Part shown: in pieces, positions 1 through 4,455 of the stretch
Numbering within the stretch: position 1 is the stretch's first letter
Layout: each line of letters begins with the position of its first letter
Source of the DNA: Lysobacteraceae bacterium UBA6001
Lineage (GTDB): Bacteria > Pseudomonadota > Gammaproteobacteria > Xanthomonadales > Xanthomonadaceae
Direction of reading: 5' to 3'
NCBI GenBank assembly: GCA_002429615.1
Contig: DJAN01000285.1
Span: forward strand, 1-8,327
DNA length: 8,327 bases
Translations under genes and position numbers: made by a program
Notes under the pieces: model-generated
Database searches by the model: none
What the model was told of the DNA's origin: nothing
Seen by the model: the letters and a program-made list of their open reading frames with translations, nothing else

Positions 1-98
1 TTTACGCTCCTAGGCGGGCGTGTGCAAAGTTTGCGTTAAACACGGTGTGGGGGTGCCTTTGGGGTCTGGGCATCAGGCGGGCCAGTGTTTTGGCGGCC

Positions 99-120
99 GC
101 GGCTGAAGCCGCTCCTACAG
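99..120 (-). repeat. REP-like palindromic element
   Basis: Bases 99-112 form a perfect 6-bp inverted repeat (GCGGCT/AGCCGC) around a 2-base loop, followed by CTCCTACAG. On the minus strand this reads CTGTAGGAGCGGCTTCAGCC, continuing GC, the pattern of a short dispersed palindrome common between genes in Xanthomonadaceae and pseudomonads. It lies 57 bases past the stop codon of the minus-strand lipoprotein gene and could act as a 3' hairpin, but it has no T-tract on that strand, so it is not a classical intrinsic terminator. Being a repeat family is remembered knowledge; only one copy is visible here. The rest of 1-176 shows no supported gene. Confidence 0.5.
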
Positions 121-176
121 GACAAGAAGGGAAAAGAAGGGGAGACCAGGACAAAAGCGGGAGACGCCCGACCGCC

Positions 177-527
177 TCAGCCGCAATAGATCGCGGTGAT
201 GTTGTTGGTCGGCCCGTGTTCGATCGTGAGCTGGTCGCCGCCGCTCTGCCCGGCACCCTGCGCCGGATCCACCTGTCCGCTGCTGGTGGCCCCGCTGGTA
301 GCCCGGTCACCGCGCACCACGCGCACCTTCAGGCTGTCGCTGTCCACGCGGGCGCGCTCCACGGTCTGGCCGGATGCCGCCAGGCCCACCGCGCCGCGCA
401 CCATGTCGGTATGGCACTGGCCGGAGATCACCCCGTCGATCGGCTGCACCGCCATCACCTGGTTCGGCGCGCAGGCGGACAGCGCGAGTGCGGTGCAGGG
501 CACGAGGGCGAGCATCAGACGGTTCAT
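177..527 (-). CDS. Small lipoprotein resembling I78 family peptidase inhibitors
   Basis: The product is 116 residues. It opens with MNRLM, a hydrophobic stretch, and a lipobox LSAC with the acylated Cys at residue 19, so a periplasm-facing lipoprotein is predicted. The mature part follows the I78 inhibitor pattern: GQC near residue 38 followed by VG at 47-48, VRVVRGD at 68-74, then DQLTIEH about residue 98 and a C-terminal TAIYCG. Known I78 domains have a similar spacing of VRV..PGD, DRLN and a terminal CG. Here about 20 residues rich in Gly, Ser, Ala and Gln (roughly 76-97) sit between the VRV and DQL blocks, which is longer than I expect for the family. The usual inhibitor role is blocking serine peptidases; whether this divergent version inhibits anything is unknown. 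The start at 527 is chosen because AAGGA (540-536) lies 8 bases upstream and the signal sequence begins there; the longer open frame upstream has no such support and runs through the neighbouring dehydrogenase gene. Confidence 0.72.
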   Translation of the reverse strand: MNRLMLALVPCTALALSACAPNQVMAVQPIDGVISGQCHTDMVRGAVGLAASGQTVERARVDSDSLKVRVVRGDRATSGATSSGQVDPAQGAGQSGGDQLTIEHGPTNNITAIYCG

Positions 528-602
528 GGAGAGGTTCCTTGAAGGTGGATGGCGGCAGGGTGAGCGCTGCGGCGTATGCGCCACATGAAGGCGGCGTCGC
601 CC

Positions 603-618
603 GGGCGATAATCCGCCC
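603..618 (+). promoter_or_regulatory. Possible promoter -10 box inside an inverted repeat
   Basis: The 111-base gap between the two divergent genes contains GATAAT at 607-612, one mismatch from the sigma-70 -10 consensus, 26 bases before the plus-strand start codon. It is bracketed by GGGCG (603-607) and CGCCC (614-618), a 5-bp inverted repeat that could be a hairpin or an operator half-site pair. No good -35 box is visible at the expected distance, so this is a weak call by pattern only. Confidence 0.22.
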
Positions 619-638
619 GACCATCTTGGGGACATTGC

Positions 639-1775
639 ATGCAGGATGCAGCGACGCATTGCCGGGTACTGGTACTGGGCGGCTACGGACATTTCGGCGC
701 GCGCATCGTGCGCGCGCTGTCGGCGGAGACGGGGATCGAATTGAGCGTGGCCGGGCGCGGTGCCCGCCGGCAGGGGCCGCCCACGTTCGCGGACCTGGCG
801 TCCGACCGGCAGGCACGCCTGCGTTACGTCGACCTGGACACCGCCGCGCCGGATTTCGCCGACCAGCTCGCCGCGCAGCGGCCGGACCTGGTGATCCACA
901 CCGCCGGCCCATTCCAGGGCCAGGGTCTTGCGGTGGCGCGGGCTTGCCTGCGAGCCGGTGCGCACTACGTGGACCTCGCCGACGGACGCGACTTCGTGCG
1001 GGAATTTCCCACGCAGTTGGACGAAGCGGCGCGACAGGCCGGCCGCGCCGCCATCACCGGGGCGAGCACGCTGCCGGCGATCTCCAGCGCGGTGGTCGAT
1101 GCGCTGCGTGGCCACTTCGACGTACTGCACGACATCGACATCGTGATCGCGCCCGCGCAGCGCACCCCGCTGGGGCTGGCGACGGTGCGCGCCGTCCTGT
1201 CTTATTGCGGGTTGCCGTTCCGTTGCTGGATCGAGGGGCAATGGCGGCAGGTGGTGGGTTGGCGGCGCGCTGCGCGGGTCACCTTCCCGCACATGGCGCC
1301 CAGGCTGGCATCGCCTTGCGATGTGCCGGACCACGACCTGCTGGTGGCGCGCTACCCCGGCGTACGCAGCGTGCGTTTCCGCGCGGCGCTGGAACTGCCT
1401 TTCCTGCAACGCGCGCTGGCGATGATCGCGACGATGCGCGCATGGGGATGGCCGGTGCCGATGATGGCACTGGCGCCGGTGTTTGCGCGGGTGGCGCGCG
1501 CGTTCGACGGGATGGGGACGGACCTGGGGGGCATGTACGTGGCACTGCGTGGCGAGCGCGAGGGACGTCCGCGACAGTTGCGCTGGGACCTGACGGCGCC
1601 TGCACTACATGGGCCGGAGATTCCCTGCCTGGCGGCGGTGCTGCTGGCCAGGCGGTTGGCGGGCGGTGGCGAGCTGCCGGTGGGGGCGATGGCTTGTATG
1701 GGGATTCTGACGCTAGGCGACTTCGAAGGGGCCTTTGAGGCGTGGGGGATTCGGAGTGAGATTTCCGAGGATTAG
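639..1775 (+). CDS. Saccharopine dehydrogenase family NAD(P)-binding oxidoreductase
   Basis: The product is 378 residues. An N-terminal Rossmann dinucleotide-binding motif GGYGHFG lies at residues 14-20, with VAGR at 37-40 in the position of the second strand that contacts the cofactor ribose. Further family marks are TAGPFQG (88-94), YVDLADG (110-116) and GASTLPAISS (141-150), typical of the 'saccharopine dehydrogenase NADP-binding domain' group of uncharacterised reductases. The C-terminal half lacks a motif I can tie to a substrate, so true lysine or saccharopine metabolism is not implied. The start ATG at 639 is preceded by GGGGA (628-632) with a 6-base gap, an acceptable ribosome binding site. 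The gene stands alone, divergent from the lipoprotein gene and convergent with the toxin locus, so no operon partner suggests its role. The family assignment is firm; the reaction is unknown. Confidence 0.88.
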   Translation: MQDAATHCRVLVLGGYGHFGARIVRALSAETGIELSVAGRGARRQGPPTFADLASDRQARLRYVDLDTAAPDFADQLAAQRPDLVIHTAGPFQGQGLAVARACLRAGAHYVDLADGRDFVREFPTQLDEAARQAGRAAITGASTLPAISSAVVDALRGHFDVLHDIDIVIAPAQRTPLGLATVRAVLSYCGLPFRCWIEGQWRQVVGWRRAARVTFPHMAPRLASPCDVPDHDLLVARYPGVRSVRFRAALELPFLQRALAMIATMRAWGWPVPMMALAPVFARVARAFDGMGTDLGGMYVALRGEREGRPRQLRWDLTAPALHGPEIPCLAAVLLARRLAGGGELPVGAMACMGILTLGDFEGAFEAWGIRSEISED

Positions 1776-1920
1776 TTGGGTTGGGCGATCGGTTGAGGTT
1801 TGTTGTTGTTCGCCATGGCTTTTCGAGTCCACGCACGTGACCAAAAGGTGTGTGCAATACATCGGTGCACTGAGCAATGGTTGCGAAATGTTCGCTGGCC
1901 TCACATAGGGTTTGGCTTTC

Positions 1921-2465
1921 TCAGGTACTGGTCGGATCGGACCTATTAACGATGGCAGCACCATCCAGCGTGGTCTTGCCGGCCACGGTGATCTGGTAGC
2001 CGCCATCGCCAGCCTGCCCCCCGGCCTGCTCGGCCACGCTCCTGTAGGTGCTGTCGACCTTGCTGGCTGTAGCAGCTGACCGAGTCGCCGCCGGTCGTCA
2101 CGTCGAGCCACGCTGCCACGTCCTTTTGTGGTACTTGTTGCTGTCCCGTTCGCTGCGCAGGATCAGGCCGCCGCCGACCTGGCCGATGACCCGGTTGCCG
2201 ATGATCTGCACACCGGTACCAACGGTGTCGCCGCCGCGGCTGCTGCCGACGATGGTCTCCTTATGATTCACGCCATCGCCCGAGCCCTTGCCCTTGGCCA
2301 TCGCCGCGCTGACATAGACGCCAAAGCCGGCTTGCGAGCCGATTGTGATGCCGATCTCGCCGCTCTGGGACTTGTTCTGCTCGCGCAGCTCGCGGGCTTC
2401 CGTGCCGCTGAGCAGGATCAGCTTATCGGCTGCGGCGAGCGTGGTGATTGATGCCGTCGACTCGT
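1921..2465 (-). pseudogene. Haemagglutinin-repeat remnant of a cdiA gene
   Basis: This stretch aligns to bases about 6210-6780 of the full-length cdiA. It encodes TLAAADKLILLSGTEARELR early and ASKVDSTYRS and GKTTLDGAAI late, each close to the full-length protein. It is broken: one base is missing near 2125 (CCTTTTG against CCTTGCGG in the intact copy), giving TGA at 2100-2098, and a compensating loss near 2060 restores the frame. An extra base near 2447 shifts the frame at its upstream end. A 21-base in-frame deletion removes seven residues (near 2232-2240) and the net loss is 33 bases. Homology ends at a TGA at 1923-1921, after GAAIVNRSDP. No start codon or ribosome binding site is credible. 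It is a 3'-truncated, decaying core fragment left from a duplicated cdiA and lies 5-6 bases after the stop codon of the second immunity gene. Its haemagglutinin repeat type is well supported; loss of function is inferred from the frameshifts. Confidence 0.85.
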
Positions 2466-2470
2466 ACAAA

Positions 2471-2974
2471 TCATTGATTAGCGGGGAACATAAATTTTCC
2501 GGTCCACGGCAGGTGACTTTCGCGGAATATTTGACAGATACGTTTAGAGAATTCTTCTACTGGCGCCGGCCGAAGGCCGGAAATTAGCGGGCCCGAAACC
2601 GACGTTCCGAACACTTCGAGATACAAGGCATCCCCAGCAGAAGTTGTTTCGATTTCCGGCTGGAGCCATAGAAGCATCTGGTTGGTAATAATTCCGCTGC
2701 CAGTTGATTCTAATTCTCCTTTCACAAGCTCTGAACAGTAGCCTTCGAGCGAAGAAAACCCTGCCTCTTGCAGATATTCCGGGTGTACAAAAAAAACCAA
2801 TCTGCTCTTCATGCAGCGATAAAAGAGGTCGACGACAAGTTCGCGCCGCTCTGGCGTCCCATACTCATATCCGGAAATCGGGCCATCAGAAAAGTGATCG
2901 ACTGATATTCGATCTCTTAGCATGAGTCTGAACCGTGAAGCCAGCCAGCGTGCTGTGGACTCTGATATGTTCAT
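2471..2974 (-). CDS. Putative immunity protein of the orphan CdiA-CT module
   Basis: The product is 167 residues from the ATG at 2974 (168 from an alternative GTG at 2977). The ATG shares its first base with the TGA stop of the toxin reading frame (TGATG), so translational coupling is likely, and AGG lies just upstream. There is no signal peptide or membrane segment, which fits a cytoplasmic antidote. Recognisable stretches are RRELVVDLFYRCM, FVHPEYLQEAGF, and near the C-terminus RICQIFRESHLPW, but I match none of them to a named Imm family. The role is inferred from position: a small gene directly following and overlapping a CdiA C-terminal toxin is almost always its specific immunity gene. 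The DNA is poorer in GC than the cdiA core, as usual for these cargo genes. There is no visible promoter of its own, so expression may depend on read-through from upstream or an internal toxin-region promoter. Confidence 0.72.
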   Translation of the reverse strand: MNISESTARWLASRFRLMLRDRISVDHFSDGPISGYEYGTPERRELVVDLFYRCMKSRLVFFVHPEYLQEAGFSSLEGYCSELVKGELESTGSGIITNQMLLWLQPEIETTSAGDALYLEVFGTSVSGPLISGLRPAPVEEFSKRICQIFRESHLPWTGKFMFPANQ

Positions 2975-3852
2975 CACCTAATTCCAACGCCTGTATTTCC
3001 AGTCATGGGAAACTTCAGTTTCAATAGTTTTGCATTAGCATTGGTCACAGAGATACTTTTGCTGTTCAAATCCACAGACGCGGTGGTGTTCTTTGTTGCG
3101 CCACTCGCTTTCCCTGCTGGGCGATAGGTCACATAGATTCCGTCAGTTGTCTCTGCGGACCAGGCGCCGTCACCCAGGGGTTTGGCATGTGCTGGCTTGG
3201 ATCCACCAAAGAATTCCATCGCAAATCTCTCGGCAGTCTCATTAGGGTTTAGGGTTTGCGGCATTTCTCTCGGCGACCCAAGGCCGTCACTAGCCCTGCC
3301 CGGCAAGCGTCCCGCCCGTACATCGCTGACGGCTTCCTGGACAAAGTGACCCCCAAGCCCATCACCAGCAATATTGTCCGGCAACAGATGGTCAGGTGTA
3401 TCGATATGATTTGACGGCGGCTCCTTCGGTGTGGCTTTGACCTCCGGGCCCTTCTTTGGAAACAGCTTCCACCCCAAGCGAGCCAGCGCCGCTTCGGTGA
3501 CCGCAATTCCCGCATCCATACCCAGATCCGCCAGCGGATTTTGCACGCCCCAGTGCGTGGCCGGATCAAACGAGTCCAGCACCCGTTGGCCCTGCGTGGA
3601 CTGATATGGCGCCAGTGCCTGGTCGAGCCCCTTCTGGCCGTCCAGTGCCGACAGGGTCGCTGCCGTGCCCAATGCCATCGTCGGAAGGCACCCGACCACC
3701 GTGGTGCAAGCCGGCGCCAGTACGCCGGCACCGATCGCCGCACCGGCTGCCCCAGCAGGGCCTGCGACGGCCCGGATGCCACCCTGGGTGCGCTGTACTC
3801 CTTCGTCGTGACGCAAGAGTCCGTCATTGACCGTATCAATCCAGCCATAGCC
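2974..3852 (-). CDS. Orphan CdiA C-terminal toxin module (no export domain)
   Basis: The frame is open for 292 residues from GYGWIDTVND to its TGA. Residues 1-133 are nearly the same as residues 990-1122 of the full-length CdiA (hydrophobic AIGAGVLAPACTTVVGCLP segment, then LDSFDPATHWG and ALARLGWKL). A short divergent linker follows, then HIDTPD at about 149-154, also present in the full-length protein. Beyond this the sequence is unrelated to toxin 1: roughly residues 155-292, including NPNETAERFAMEFFGG, GAWSAETTDGIYVTYRPAG and a C-terminal KLLKLKFPMTG. I do not recognise this toxin domain; a compact alpha/beta enzyme such as a nuclease is possible but unproven. No haemagglutinin repeats, signal peptide or credible start codon lie upstream (only a TTG at 3816 within the conserved domain), so it looks silent until recombined onto a full-length cdiA. 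The immunity gene follows with a TGATG overlap. Confidence 0.8.
   Translation of the reverse strand, partial: GYGWIDTVNDGLLRHDEGVQRTQGGIRAVAGPAGAAGAAIGAGVLAPACTTVVGCLPTMALGTAATLSALDGQKGLDQALAPYQSTQGQRVLDSFDPATHWGVQNPLADLGMDAGIAVTEAALARLGWKLFPKKGPEVKATPKEPPSNHIDTPDHLLPDNIAGDGLGGHFVQEAVSDVRAGRLPGRASDGLGSPREMPQTLNPNETAERFAMEFFGGSKPAHAKPLGDGAWSAETTDGIYVTYRPAGKASGATKNTTASVDLNSKSISVTNANAKLLKLKFPMTGNTGVGIR
3453..3852 (-). repeat. Direct repeat copy A of the cdiA pretoxin region
   Basis: This 400-bp stretch aligns without gaps to 4961-5360, with a constant offset of 1508 bases. By eye I count 18 mismatches over the 380 bases 3473-3852, about 95% identity, and most of them are in third codon positions. 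The right boundary is sharp: identity stops at 3852/5360. The left boundary fades into the linker before the toxin. Because both copies are read in the same frame, it is a natural site for homologous exchange of the toxin tips. Confidence 0.93.
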
Positions 3853-3854
3853 CT

Positions 3855-3953
3855 GGCCGCCGCGCCAGCGGCGCCGCTGGTGCAGCTCTGCTGGCTGGCG
3901 GCAGCGCCGGCGCAGCCAATCAGTGCATGCAGCGTAGCGTGGGCGGCGCTGCC
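3855..3953 (-). pseudogene. Pretoxin-domain scrap from another cdiA
   Basis: Read in the frame whose first codon is 3953-3951, this encodes 33 residues including LHALIGCAGAAASQQSC and then TSGAAGAAA. That resembles the Ala/Gly-rich pretoxin segment of large haemagglutinins, and it parallels VALHAAVGAAVAALGGG near residue 827 of the full-length protein here while clearly differing from it. It starts 4 bases after the TAA of the first immunity gene (with an in-frame TAG at 3956-3954) and is out of frame with the orphan toxin module it abuts at 3852. It has no start codon. The best reading is a recombination scar: a piece of a third CdiA core trapped between two modules. Being short and of low complexity, the assignment is moderate. 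Confidence 0.55.
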
Positions 3954-3957
3954 CTAC

Positions 3958-4455
3958 TTATCGAAGCCAGTACGGAACGTCAGTTTCAGTAATGGATGAG
4001 TACGCCGCGACGGGCCTCATTTGGTCGATCAGGTACTGTGGCGCTTCTGCACCACCAATCCGAATCGAAATGAACTCACCGAACTCACTTAGGAACACTT
4101 CGTTTGCCTCTATCGCATCAAAGAGGACGTGAAATATTTTGGAGAACACCTCGAAAAGGCTACTCGCGGCTATATTGAGGCATGTATCGCTCGCAACAAG
4201 ACCCATCTGTGTAAGGTCAATGTCTGCCGTGAGAAGATTCTGAAATAGGTCTCTTGCTTTACAAACATCGCCTCGGAATCCAGAAAAATCTTCGATCTCT
4301 ATGGACTTTCGATAAAGTTTTTCGGTTAGGAACGGCAAATTATCCGAGGCGCTCCTCTCTATTGAGTGGCTGAGCGTATTGAAGAAGCACTTCACGTCTG
4401 ATCGAGTCCCTAGTACCGAAATGCTCATTGCATAGAGCAAGGCTATCTTGTTCAT
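3958..4455 (-). CDS. cdiI: CdiI-type immunity protein for the full-length CdiA toxin
   Basis: The product is 165 residues. Its ATG (4455-4453) overlaps the cdiA stop codon (4454-4452) as ATGA, the classic arrangement for a toxin and its immunity gene with coupled translation. It is predicted to be cytoplasmic and to bind and neutralise the C-terminal toxin of its own CdiA. The N-terminal half has YAMSISVLGTRSDV, FFNTLSHSIE and PFLTEKLYRKSIEIED, and the C-terminal half LFEVFSKIFHVLFDAIEANE. This order (G..s, FF.tis..lE, P.L...LY, then LFEV) reminds me of the Imm70 family, recalled from memory and unverified. The DNA is strikingly AT-rich for this genome: 24 of 60 bases are G or C at 4081-4140 against 39 of 60 at 7141-7200 in the cdiA core, which suggests separate ancestry. 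The immunity role is strongly supported by position; the family name is tentative. Confidence 0.82.
   Translation of the reverse strand: MNKIALLYAMSISVLGTRSDVKCFFNTLSHSIERSASDNLPFLTEKLYRKSIEIEDFSGFRGDVCKARDLFQNLLTADIDLTQMGLVASDTCLNIAASSLFEVFSKIFHVLFDAIEANEVFLSEFGEFISIRIGGAEAPQYLIDQMRPVAAYSSITETDVPYWLR

Noticed and set aside
528..1409. Upstream extension of the lipoprotein reading frame to a 410-codon product
   Set aside because: The extension is antisense to the dehydrogenase gene, has no family similarity, and would bury a good signal peptide and ribosome binding site at 527-540.
374..1738. A 454-codon plus-strand reading frame overlapping the dehydrogenase gene
   Set aside because: Its translation is Arg/Ala/Gly/Pro-rich without domain motifs, typical of an out-of-frame reading of GC-rich coding DNA, whereas the overlapping frame gives a clear Rossmann enzyme.
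1776..1920. Terminator or attachment site between the dehydrogenase gene and the toxin remnant
   Set aside because: Only a weak 5-bp pairing (GTGCA/TGCAC near 1851-1870) without a T-tract is present, and there is no integrase, tRNA end or repeated core that would support an attachment site.
2467..2469. TTG at 2469 as the start of a gene encoding the haemagglutinin remnant
   Set aside because: The first codons are junction sequence, an indel near 2447 shifts the frame relative to the homologous copy, and the frame stops early at 2098; it is debris of a larger gene.
3814..3816. TTG at 3816 as the true start of the orphan toxin gene
   Set aside because: It falls inside the conserved pretoxin domain, has no clear ribosome binding site, and homology continues upstream to 3852; a true independent gene start is not supported.
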